NCBI GenBank assembly: GCA_016707785.1
Contig: JADJGZ010000033.1
Location: forward strand, 1-57,601
DNA from: Bacteroidales bacterium
GTDB taxonomy: Bacteria > Bacteroidota > Bacteroidia > Bacteroidales > UBA4417
Direction: 5' to 3'
Length of the DNA: 57,601 nt
The notes under the pieces were generated by a model that saw only the letters and a program-made list of their open reading frames with translations, ran no database searches and had not been told where the DNA came from. Position numbers and translations under genes: made by a program. Shown piece after piece: positions 1 through 8,200 of the stretch. The first letter of the stretch is position 1; each line of letters opens with the position of its first letter.

Positions 1-665
1 CACCCATTACTAATCGCCCTGTTCAAAAACGTATTCAGTGGTAACATAGCCTTCGATATTTCAAGAATCAGGGAAGGAAATTTAGCAGATAAAACCACTT
101 CATCATCAATCATTGAAGACACTATGTAACTCTTATATTTCAGCAATTCAACAAATGGAAAATCTGCAGGGAAATCTTTTGGAGGCTTCTTTAACTTATC
201 AAAATCATCCAAAGTCCCGAAATACTTCACAAAATCTTTTGCTTCCAATATCTTGTTGAACTCATCACTATTGAAATAGACTTCATTCCTGACCAATTTC
301 AGGATATCAGGTTGTGGCATATAAACACCCCCGGCAACCATACTGGCACCCGGCTCAATATGAATATAATATCCCGGGTTGAAAGTCTTCCTTCCACCTT
401 TGCTTATAAAGGCTCCAAAATTTGTTTTGTAAGGAGACTTATCCTTCGAAAATCTTACATCTTTAAAAATCCGGAACATGCAATCCTTGACTTCCGGTGC
501 CTGTATCATTGGATCTAAAATATTCAACTCCTTGATGGTAATCGCTATCAACGCTTCTGCCTCTGCCTTTGCAGCTTCATAGGCCTTTTTATTTGCCTGA
601 AACCACTCCCTCGTATTATTCTCTTTTAATTGCCTTAGAAAATCAAATGTTTTATCTGTGATCAT
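1..665 (-). CDS. DUF2461 (TIGR02453) family protein, 3' end beyond the window
   Basis: Reading the minus strand from ATG at 665 gives an open frame of 221 codons to the window edge with no stop. It begins MITDKTFDFLRQLKENNTRE and continues with the FxANKxxYE, FRIFxDxRFSKDKSPYKTN and GGRKxxxPGYYxHIEP signatures I associate with DUF2461. That family is usually about 220 residues, so only the last few codons should be missing. The family is common in Bacteroidota and Actinobacteria. Its biochemical role is not established and I infer none. The next gene starts divergently at 793. Confidence 0.85.
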   Translation of the reverse strand, partial: MITDKTFDFLRQLKENNTREWFQANKKAYEAAKAEAEALIAITIKELNILDPMIQAPEVKDCMFRIFKDVRFSKDKSPYKTNFGAFISKGGRKTFNPGYYIHIEPGASMVAGGVYMPQPDILKLVRNEVYFNSDEFNKILEAKDFVKYFGTLDDFDKLKKPPKDFPADFPFVELLKYKSYIVSSMIDDEVVLSAKFPSLILEISKAMLPLNTFLNRAISNG

Positions 666-792
666 ATGAAAAGTTTGAAAAGTTGTTGATCAAAAATACA
701 ATTTTCCTGTCGAAACACTCCGATTTTTTACTACTTTAGACTTGCGGTATCGCATATCAGTTATTTCAGTTTTTCATATAAATCTTTCTTCT

Positions 793-1608
793 ATGAGGCA
801 TTTTATTTTATGCACAATTGTGCTATTCTTCAACATTTCCCAAGAAATTAAGGCTCAATACGGAACTCCTGTTGGCTCCAGGTCATTATCCCTTGGAGGA
901 GCATCTGTCACTTTAACAGACCCATTTTCTGTTTCCAATAACCAGGCAGGAATGGCTTTTATTGAAAAATCCTCCCTGGCTATCTGTTATGAGAATCCAT
1001 TTCTTTTAAAGGAACTGTCAAAAAAAGCATTGCTTTTGTCCTTAAAAACCCGCTATGGCAATTTGGGAATGACGCTCCTTCAAACTGGAAATTCTGATTA
1101 TAATACACTCTTCACTGGTATTGCATATTCCAGGAGGTTAGGACGACAAATTGCCTGTGGAATTCAATGCGATTTGTTGCGAACTCATCTCTCAGATGGA
1201 TATGGCCAACGGTATATTCCCAGTTGTGAATTAGGACTGATAATGTTTGTTAAAGAAAATCTTCTTTTCGGGGTTCACATCTTCAATCCGGTTCGGTCCT
1301 TACTGAGCCCGGCATTTCATGAGAGAGTGCCTACCATCATGAAATCCGGACTCAAATATATTTTCTCATCGCAGCTCTCCTTATTAGTTGAGGTATCGAA
1401 AAACACTCATCAACCCATGCAATTCCATTCAGGCATTGAATACTCACCTGTCAAATCCATTTCAGCCAGGATGGGTTATGGTTCTTTGCCAAATCGCTAC
1501 TCTTTTGGTTTTGGGTTTCAAAAGGGTACCTACGACATCAATCTAACTGGATGTTATCATGAAACCCTGGGCTTTTCACCAAATGCTTCTATATCATATT
1601 CCTTTTAA
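793..1608 (+). CDS. Outer-membrane beta-barrel protein, PorV/PorQ-like
   Basis: A 271-residue exported protein. The ATG at 793 is chosen over an upstream in-frame TTG at 742 because it directly begins a signal peptide (MRHFILCTIVLFF, probable cleavage after IKA). The mature part starts with a GSRSLSLGGASVTLTDPFS stretch followed by NNQAGMAF, as in the PorV/PorQ and FadL-like barrels of Bacteroidota. Alternating hydrophobic strands follow, and the chain ends in Phe, as expected for a BAM substrate. Its stop overlaps the start of the next gene by one base, so the two are probably translated together. No specific transport or secretion role can be shown from sequence. Confidence 0.7.
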   Translation: MRHFILCTIVLFFNISQEIKAQYGTPVGSRSLSLGGASVTLTDPFSVSNNQAGMAFIEKSSLAICYENPFLLKELSKKALLLSLKTRYGNLGMTLLQTGNSDYNTLFTGIAYSRRLGRQIACGIQCDLLRTHLSDGYGQRYIPSCELGLIMFVKENLLFGVHIFNPVRSLLSPAFHERVPTIMKSGLKYIFSSQLSLLVEVSKNTHQPMQFHSGIEYSPVKSISARMGYGSLPNRYSFGFGFQKGTYDINLTGCYHETLGFSPNASISYSF

Positions 1609-3728
1609 TGAACACTTTTAAGTATTTATATATGAAAACATTAGCTTCTAAATTGCTGATATTTATTGTTATTATTTGTCAATCCCATGAGGTTCATTCT
1701 CAAACCCTGGATAGCCTTGTTGGTGAACCGGAAAGTCTGCTCGAGGGAATGATGGAACAATACACTTCAGCGACTTCTTCAGAGACAGACTTCAGTCAAT
1801 GGTTCCTCGAACTGGAAACCCTGAAATTCCGCCCGGTAAACATCAATTCCATGAATCAGGAAGAACTACAAAGGCTTCCTTTACTCAACGATCAGCAGAT
1901 CATGAATCTTCAGGCTTATACCAGGGAATATGGCTTACTGGCTTCAATTTATGAGTTGCAATGGATTGACGGGTTTAATCAAGTCTTCATCGACCGTATT
2001 GCTCCTTATATCACGATTGAGTTCAGGCAGGAAGATGATTTTAAACTAAAAAATGCTTTTAAGTATGGTCATTCTAAAATTGAAATGAGATACCAGAGAA
2101 TTATTGAAGACCAGTCTGGTTATGAAAAGGTTTCAGATAGCCAGATTTTTCTTAAACCCAATTATTATTACACCGGCAACCAGGACGGATTAGCCATCCG
2201 ATACCGATACTCTTACCGGGATCAGCTTCAACTGGGCATCGTTGCGGAAAAAGATGCCGGGGAGGCATTGTTTGGTGGCCCTGATTCCTTAAGAAAAGGA
2301 TTTGATTATTATTCATGGCATCTTTACCTGAAAAATATCAGGAAGTTATCCTACCTGGCTCTGGGAGATTACCAGGTCCAGTTTGGACAAGGGTTAACGC
2401 TGTCAACAGGACTTTCCATGGGGATGATATCGGGAATCCTGCCTTCCAGGAAAAGAGCTACCCTAATCAAACCCCATAACTCATTTAATGAAAATACATT
2501 TTTTCGGGGCATTGCTGCAGGGATCCGCCAGAAACGATTCTTATTTACAACCTTTTATTCGATGAGAAAAAAAGATGGTAACCTGGTAAATTCCGACTCC
2601 ACAGAAGATGCATCAGCATTTGTAACCTCTATTCAGGAATCCGGGTATCACCGGACAATTGCTGAGATTGCCGACAAAAAGGTCATTTCAGAACAACTGA
2701 TGGGGTTAAACATCCAATGGTCCGGATCCCATGTGCTTTACGGAGCAACATTTTACCATTCCGGCTATTCGCTTGAGATCCAGAAGAAATCAGATCCATC
2801 TGATTTAACATCAAATGGAACAGCTGGTGGAAATTATTTGGGAGTGGATTATTCCTATTCCTACAAAAGGATGATTTTGTATGGTGAAGGCTCTTATCAA
2901 TTAAATGGTGGATATGCTTTTATCCAGGGATTAAATTTATCGCTTCATCCAATGCTGACTGTCTCCTCTTTTTATAGAAGCACTGGTTTCAATTATATAA
3001 ATAATTATTCAGCCATTTCCGGCAGTTCCGGTACTAATAAAAGTGAATGGTATATGGGAATTGAAACGGTTTTTAAAAGATTCAGCATCACTGCATATAC
3101 CGATCTGCAGCAATATTCCTGGTTACGTTACAGGGTTGATTCCCCTTCGCTGGGCTCAAGCCAGGGCATAGAATTATTTTTCACTTTAGGCAGGAAAGGT
3201 GAAACAAGTTTCAGGTATAAGAATTCCATCAATGCAATGAACATGGATTTGGAGTTAGAAAAGGTTCAAAAGATCGGATATTCAAAAAAGCAGGATTTTC
3301 AGTGGACTTTATCTTATCAACCTCTTCCATGGCTGAGAATTGGCAATAAAGTATATATAAGTCAATTACAATCAGCAGATGCAGCAAAAGAGAAGGCCTA
3401 CATGATCAGTCAGGATTTAAAAATCCAGGCATTTGGTTCAAAACTGGGTTTCATGCTCCGCTACACGATGTTTGATACCGATTCCTACGAATCCCGGTTG
3501 TATTCCTACGAAAACGACCTCCCTTCCAGTTTTTCAGTACCTGCACTAAATGGAAGAGGAAGCAGGTATTACCTTATGTTGCAGCTAAATATGATTAAAG
3601 ATACCGATATTTGGATTCGCTATTCCAGGACCTGTTTCCCTTCTGCAACTCATATTTCAGAAGGCTCCAGCCAGATAGCGTCGGATCACAAAAGCGATAT
3701 CAGGTTGATGGTATCATTCAGATTTTAA
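1608..3728 (+). CDS. Helix-hairpin-helix N-terminal outer-membrane barrel protein
   Basis: A 706-residue exported protein. The ATG at 1608 overlaps the upstream TAA. An in-frame ATG at 1632 would give a more compact signal peptide (MKTLASKLLIFIVIICQ) and is a fair alternative. After the signal peptide, residues about 60-140 contain two ComEA-like helix-hairpin-helix units (VNINSMNQEELQRLPLLND, then YELQWIDGF). The remaining ~550 residues are aromatic-rich alternating strands typical of a large barrel and end in Phe. Such HhH-barrel proteins recur in Bacteroidota beside small PorV-like barrels. Whether the HhH binds DNA or is a structural plug is unknown. No terminator is evident downstream. 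Confidence 0.7.
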   Translation: MNTFKYLYMKTLASKLLIFIVIICQSHEVHSQTLDSLVGEPESLLEGMMEQYTSATSSETDFSQWFLELETLKFRPVNINSMNQEELQRLPLLNDQQIMNLQAYTREYGLLASIYELQWIDGFNQVFIDRIAPYITIEFRQEDDFKLKNAFKYGHSKIEMRYQRIIEDQSGYEKVSDSQIFLKPNYYYTGNQDGLAIRYRYSYRDQLQLGIVAEKDAGEALFGGPDSLRKGFDYYSWHLYLKNIRKLSYLALGDYQVQFGQGLTLSTGLSMGMISGILPSRKRATLIKPHNSFNENTFFRGIAAGIRQKRFLFTTFYSMRKKDGNLVNSDSTEDASAFVTSIQESGYHRTIAEIADKKVISEQLMGLNIQWSGSHVLYGATFYHSGYSLEIQKKSDPSDLTSNGTAGGNYLGVDYSYSYKRMILYGEGSYQLNGGYAFIQGLNLSLHPMLTVSSFYRSTGFNYINNYSAISGSSGTNKSEWYMGIETVFKRFSITAYTDLQQYSWLRYRVDSPSLGSSQGIELFFTLGRKGETSFRYKNSINAMNMDLELEKVQKIGYSKKQDFQWTLSYQPLPWLRIGNKVYISQLQSADAAKEKAYMISQDLKIQAFGSKLGFMLRYTMFDTDSYESRLYSYENDLPSSFSVPALNGRGSRYYLMLQLNMIKDTDIWIRYSRTCFPSATHISEGSSQIASDHKSDIRLMVSFRF

Positions 3729-3777
3729 CTTTTTGGACCACTGTATATCAGCGTTAAAATCTCATTACTGATCATCC

Positions 3778-3807
3778 TTGGTATTCTTCCATATTTGGCT
3801 ATATTTG
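3778..3807 (+). promoter_or_regulatory. Bacteroidota-type promoter for the POT transporter
   Basis: TTG at 3778-3780, a 19-nt spacer, then TATATTTG at 3800-3807. This is an ideal match to the -33 TTG / -7 TAnnTTTG sigma-factor consensus of the phylum and lies 48 bp before the start codon. Confidence 0.7.
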
Positions 3808-3854
3808 TCCGTGAATGAATGAATGTCTTTTAATTCTAACTAAACACATCCAAT

Positions 3855-5393
3855 ATGTTTAAGAATCATCCAAAAGGATTACTAGCGGCGGCCCTTGCTA
3901 ACATGGGCGAGCGATTTGGGTTCTATACTATGATGGGGATTCTGGTTTTGTTTTTGCAAGCCAAATTTGGGCTTTCAGGAACTAATGCCGGACTTATCTA
4001 TTCCATCTTCTATTTTTCAATCTATATCCTCGCATTTGTAGGAGGATTAATAGCAGATAGAACCCGGAATTATAAAGGAACTATACTTGTTGGACTTGTG
4101 GTAATGGCAATAGGATATTTCATGATTGCTTTCCCAACACCCACACCAGTATCAAATCAAACCTTATTTCTGATTATTACTTGTATTGGACTATTCACCA
4201 TCGCTTTTGGAAACGGACTTTTCAAAGGAAACCTGCAGGCTTTGGTAGGACAGATGTATGATAATAGTACCTATTCAAAAATGCGGGATAGCGGGTTTTC
4301 ATTATTCTATATGTTTATCAATGTAGGTGCCCTGTTTGCCCCATTGATTGCAGTAGCTGTAAGAAATGGCTGGCTTGGCAGTCATGGCTTCGAATACAAT
4401 TCAAGTCTACCTGAACTTTGTCATGCATATCTGAATAAAACCATTACCCCTGAAGCCCAGGAAAAACTAAGTACCCTGGCCAATGAAGTAAGCCGCGGTG
4501 TTCCCGTGACCGATCTTGATGCTTTTGTAAATGCCTACCTGAATGTATTTACAACAGGATTCCATTATGCTTTTGGAGTTGCCATATTTGCAATGGCAAT
4601 ATCATTGGTTATTTACCTGGTGAACAAGAAAACATTCCCTAATCCTGCGCCTAAGGTTTCAACATCAAAAAGCACTGATCCATCTGCCATTCACATGGAT
4701 GTTAAAGAAATCAAACAACGCATGTATGCATTGTTTGCAGTATTCGGTGTAGTGATCTTTTTCTGGTTTTCATTCCATCAAAATGGGCTCACGCTTACAT
4801 ACTTTGCAAAAGACTATACCGATCTTAGCATTCTAAAAATTAACCTGGGATTTACAGTTATCAAAGGGGCTGAAATCTTCCAGTCAATTAATCCGTTTTT
4901 TATTGTCCTTCTCACACCTATTATTATGGGCCTTTTTGGCTGGCTCCGCGCAAAAGGAATCGAGCCTTCAACTCCCAAAAAGATTGCCATCGGTATGTTT
5001 ATAGCAGCTCTGGCTTATTTCGTGATGTCAATGGGTTCTTTTGGACTTCCTTTGAAATCAGAAGTTGAAGCTATGGGTGGCTTACCTGAACCTGAGAAAG
5101 TAACTCCATTCCTTCTTATTGGCACCTATTTTATCCTGACTGTTGCAGAACTTTTCATTAGTCCATTAGGAATCGCTTTTGTTTCAAAAGTAGCACCTCC
5201 TCAATACCAGGGTATAATGCAAGGTGGATGGCTGGGAGCAACAGCTATAGGAAATCAACTGCTCTTTATCGGTGCAATTCTTTATCAGGATGTACCCATC
5301 TGGCTTACCTGGTCAGTATTTGTTGTAGCTTGTCTTATTTCAATGCTCACAATGTTATTTATGTTGAGATGGCTTGAAAGAGTAGCTAAATAG
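3855..5393 (+). CDS. POT/PTR-family proton-coupled oligopeptide (MFS) transporter
   Basis: A 512-residue polytopic inner-membrane protein with 12-14 predicted hydrophobic segments. The N-terminus carries the family signature GERFGFYTMMG (residues 18-28), followed by GGLIADR typical of the MFS loop 2-3 motif and the second POT motif GNGLFKGN. POT proteins import di- and tripeptides with protons. The canonical first glutamate of ExxERFxYY is Asn16 here and the first Tyr is Phe23, which could alter proton coupling or substrate. The gene is monocistronic, with its own promoter at 3778-3807 and a terminator at 5411. Substrate is inferred from the family only. Confidence 0.85.
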   Translation: MFKNHPKGLLAAALANMGERFGFYTMMGILVLFLQAKFGLSGTNAGLIYSIFYFSIYILAFVGGLIADRTRNYKGTILVGLVVMAIGYFMIAFPTPTPVSNQTLFLIITCIGLFTIAFGNGLFKGNLQALVGQMYDNSTYSKMRDSGFSLFYMFINVGALFAPLIAVAVRNGWLGSHGFEYNSSLPELCHAYLNKTITPEAQEKLSTLANEVSRGVPVTDLDAFVNAYLNVFTTGFHYAFGVAIFAMAISLVIYLVNKKTFPNPAPKVSTSKSTDPSAIHMDVKEIKQRMYALFAVFGVVIFFWFSFHQNGLTLTYFAKDYTDLSILKINLGFTVIKGAEIFQSINPFFIVLLTPIIMGLFGWLRAKGIEPSTPKKIAIGMFIAALAYFVMSMGSFGLPLKSEVEAMGGLPEPEKVTPFLLIGTYFILTVAELFISPLGIAFVSKVAPPQYQGIMQGGWLGATAIGNQLLFIGAILYQDVPIWLTWSVFVVACLISMLTMLFMLRWLERVAK

Positions 5394-5410
5394 AATTAAA
5401 CAATACCTTT

Positions 5411-5448
5411 GAGAGGCTGAACGATCATTGTTCAGCCTCTCTTTTTTT
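5411..5448 (+). terminator. Intrinsic terminator of the POT transporter gene
   Basis: A 12-bp perfect stem (GAGAGGCTGAAC with GTTCAGCCTCTC), a 7-nt loop and then seven T. The T run ends one base before the ATG at 5449 of the next gene. Confidence 0.9.
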
Positions 5449-6411
5449 ATGATAACCTCAGAAAACATATTTCCCTGGAATCACCAGCGACGGTTCAACT
5501 CGTATGCTGAACATTTCAGAAAAGAATTTGGCCGTCGGGTACAGAAAGTAACCATCGATGCCGGTTTTACCTGTCCGAACAGGGATGGCACCAAATCAAC
5601 AGGAGGATGCACCTATTGTGATAATGATGCATTTAACCCTTCCTATTGCCAGCCTCATAAATCAATAGAGCAACAGATAACCGAAGGAATTGAATTCCAT
5701 AGGGTCCGCTATAGGCGTGCCACCCATTTTCTCGCCTATTTCCAGGCTTTTTCTAACACCTATGCCTCTCTTGATGAACTGAAAAAGCTATACAATGAAG
5801 CTCTTGCAGTACCTGGTGTTATTGGACTGGTTATTGGCACCCGTCCAGATTGCATTGATGACGAAAAACTGGAATATTTTGCAGATCTGGCTAAAAAATA
5901 TCACATCATCATAGAATATGGGATTGAATCCTGTAATAATACTACACTGGAACGTATCAACAGGCAACACACCTTTGAAGATAGTGTTGAAGCCATAAAA
6001 AAAACTGCTGACTATGGAATCAGAACAGGTGCCCATCTTATCTTCGGATTACCAGGCGAAACAAGGCAGGAAATGCTGAATAATGCCTCACTCCTCTCAA
6101 CCCTTCCTTTGAATAATATTAAATTTCATCAACTTCAAATCATAAAAAATACAGCCATGGCATTAGATTATTCCAAACACCCTGAAGATTACCATCTTTT
6201 TAGCCTGGAAGAGTATATTGAATTCATCATTCAATTCGTAGAACGCTTAAATCCAGAATTTGTAATTGAACGGTTTACCTCTGAAGTACCTCCCCGATAC
6301 CATGTTGGGCCTGGTTGGGGTAACCTTCGAACTGACCAGATTATGTTGATGATTGAAAAAAAAATGGAGGAATTGGAAACATGGCAGGGGCGACTTTTTA
6401 CAAATATCTGA
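5449..6411 (+). CDS. TIGR01212 family (YhcC-like) radical SAM protein
   Basis: A 320-residue radical SAM enzyme. Cys42, Cys54 and Cys57 in CPNRDGTKSTGGCTYC form the unusual CX11CX2C cluster-binding motif of the TIGR01212/Elp3-like group. EYGIES and GAHLIFGLPGE are further conserved core motifs. The reaction of this family is not firmly known. ATG 5449 gives a family-typical N-terminus; an in-frame TTG at 5428 lies inside the terminator hairpin and is unlikely. Because the terminator of the preceding gene abuts this ATG, a separate transcript would need to start inside the hairpin, or the gene depends on readthrough. Confidence 0.88.
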   Translation: MITSENIFPWNHQRRFNSYAEHFRKEFGRRVQKVTIDAGFTCPNRDGTKSTGGCTYCDNDAFNPSYCQPHKSIEQQITEGIEFHRVRYRRATHFLAYFQAFSNTYASLDELKKLYNEALAVPGVIGLVIGTRPDCIDDEKLEYFADLAKKYHIIIEYGIESCNNTTLERINRQHTFEDSVEAIKKTADYGIRTGAHLIFGLPGETRQEMLNNASLLSTLPLNNIKFHQLQIIKNTAMALDYSKHPEDYHLFSLEEYIEFIIQFVERLNPEFVIERFTSEVPPRYHVGPGWGNLRTDQIMLMIEKKMEELETWQGRLFTNI

Positions 6412-6464
6412 AACGAAACCTCAACAATAAAATGGGTTAATCGTCCTTAAAGTGTGTTAATTTC

Positions 6465-6495
6465 TTGAAGACCCCCTAAATTTTCATTATATTTG
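6465..6495 (+). promoter_or_regulatory. Promoter of the T9SS-exported protein gene
   Basis: TTG at 6465-6467, a 20-nt spacer, then TATATTTG at 6488-6495, matching TAnnTTTG. The start codon follows 30 bp downstream. Confidence 0.65.
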
Positions 6496-6525
6496 TAATT
6501 CAAACCATTAACCAACCTAAAAACT

Positions 6526-8136
6526 ATGAAAAAATTTACCCTTCTGATCCTGGTGATCGCTGTATCATCATTTTCATCCTTTGCTCAAAAAACTACCCAT
6601 CAGATAAATAAATCAACTATTGGGGAAACTACTATCCTTACTGACTTTACAGAGTTTTCTGATGACTTTGAAGCTGGTATGTCCAAATGGACAGTAACCA
6701 ATAACTGGGGACTTACTACCAGTAAATCCCACTCTCCATCGAATTCCCTGAGTGAAAGTCCTACAGGCAATTACACCAACTCCCAAACCTCCTATTGCAC
6801 TATGACCAATGGGGTTGACCTTTCAGCAAAAATGTCGGCTTCTGTATCTTTCTGGGCACAATACAAGATTGAAGCTGCGTTTGATTATATGTACCTTGAT
6901 GTTTCCACTGACAACTTCACAACCTTTACCAATCTTGAAGTATTTGATGGAGAAGTTACCACCTGGACTCAATACACTTACTCATTAGGAGGATTTGTGG
7001 GCCTGGGAAATAATAACATTAAACTGCGGTTCCGCTTTATTTCCGACCAGGGTTTCGTAATGGATGGAATGTATATTGATGACTTCGTAATTACAAGTTC
7101 CGATGAAGACCATTCCCCCCCATTAGTACTCTCTGCAGCCCCTGAGTTCTATGAAGGCGTATTAGGAGAATACGTAGTTGGTGCTGATATCATTGATATT
7201 TCCGGTCTTGCAACGGTGCAATGTACTTACAATGTTGATGGAGTTGCCCAGACTCCTGTACCAGGTGTGTTAGCAACAGAAGATCATTATACATTCACTA
7301 TTCCTGCACAGAGTGCCGGTTCCAATGTGGATTATATCATTGAAGCTACTGATGCTTCCACCTTCGCAAATAGCGTTTCTACTGCTGAAGCTTATTATAT
7401 CGCTGGTGAATATTACAAATACGATAATGCACAGGTCGACTTTTTCGTATCATTCGTTGCTTCAGAAGGAGCTGCTGTTGCATTCTCTCTTAATGGTCCA
7501 ACCCATTTGGCTACTGCCCTCATCAGGAATTATATAGATATTGAACATAATAATTCCGATATGCTCTTTCACATTTGGTCAGCAGGGCCGGGCGGACCAG
7601 GGACAGATCTTATTACTCCATTTACTGTAACACCGGAAGCATCACTTTCCAACACCTCACCAATGACCCGGATAGACCTCAGGCCATATATGGCACAACT
7701 GAGTAACCTGACCGGAGATATCTTTGTTGGCTTTACAGTACTTAATGACACTGTAAACCTGACTGAAACAAATCCAGGCAGTACAGGAAGATCATTCTTC
7801 TTTGACGGGTCAGCATGGGGTGTAGCCTCAGGAGCAGATTTCCACTTCAGGTTGATCACCACTGGCTCAGGTGTAGGAGTTCCGGAAGCAGAAGGAAAAA
7901 GCTTCACACTTGCTCCAAATCCTATGGATCATTACACATTTGTCTCTATATCAGAGACCCTTCTCCAGCCCAGAATTGAACTTTACAACATGGAAGGCAG
8001 AAAACTTGATATAAAACAATATATCCAGGGTGATAAAATCCAGCTTGTCAGAGGACAACTCACCAGCGGTCTATATTTACTTAAAGTAATGGATGGAAAT
8101 AAAATCGTTGGACAGGAAAAACTTATGATAAAATAA
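6526..8136 (+). CDS. Secreted multidomain protein with T9SS C-terminal sorting domain
   Basis: A 536-residue exported protein. The signal peptide MKKFTLLILVIAVSSFSSFA is followed by a choice-of-anchor/MAM-like beta-sandwich at about residues 45-195 (DDFEAGMSKWTVTNNWGL to YIDDFVIT). An Ig-like segment and a second beta-rich region follow. Residues about 460-536 form a Por secretion-system sorting domain (APNPMDHYTFV, LYNMEGRKL, LTSGLYLLKVMDGNKIVGQE). The protein is therefore expected to cross the outer membrane by the type IX system and be cell-attached or released. I see no catalytic motif, and the substrate is unknown. Confidence 0.82.
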   Translation: MKKFTLLILVIAVSSFSSFAQKTTHQINKSTIGETTILTDFTEFSDDFEAGMSKWTVTNNWGLTTSKSHSPSNSLSESPTGNYTNSQTSYCTMTNGVDLSAKMSASVSFWAQYKIEAAFDYMYLDVSTDNFTTFTNLEVFDGEVTTWTQYTYSLGGFVGLGNNNIKLRFRFISDQGFVMDGMYIDDFVITSSDEDHSPPLVLSAAPEFYEGVLGEYVVGADIIDISGLATVQCTYNVDGVAQTPVPGVLATEDHYTFTIPAQSAGSNVDYIIEATDASTFANSVSTAEAYYIAGEYYKYDNAQVDFFVSFVASEGAAVAFSLNGPTHLATALIRNYIDIEHNNSDMLFHIWSAGPGGPGTDLITPFTVTPEASLSNTSPMTRIDLRPYMAQLSNLTGDIFVGFTVLNDTVNLTETNPGSTGRSFFFDGSAWGVASGADFHFRLITTGSGVGVPEAEGKSFTLAPNPMDHYTFVSISETLLQPRIELYNMEGRKLDIKQYIQGDKIQLVRGQLTSGLYLLKVMDGNKIVGQEKLMIK

Positions 8137-8164
8137 TCCGACAGATTCTACAGAATTCTAAGAG

Positions 8165-8199
8165 AAAGAGGCTGTTTCAGTTCATGAAACAGCCTCTTT
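8165..8199. terminator. Bidirectional terminator between convergent genes
   Basis: A 15-bp perfect stem (AAAGAGGCTGTTTCA with TGAAACAGCCTCTTT) and a 5-nt loop. It is A/T flanked on both strands and serves the T9SS gene on + and the lipoprotein gene on -. Confidence 0.85.
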
Positions 8200-8200
8200 G

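Noticed and set aside
5788..6036. Small minus-strand reading frame inside the radical SAM gene
   Set aside because: Lies entirely over a convincing coding gene in the other strand and has no start context or family similarity.
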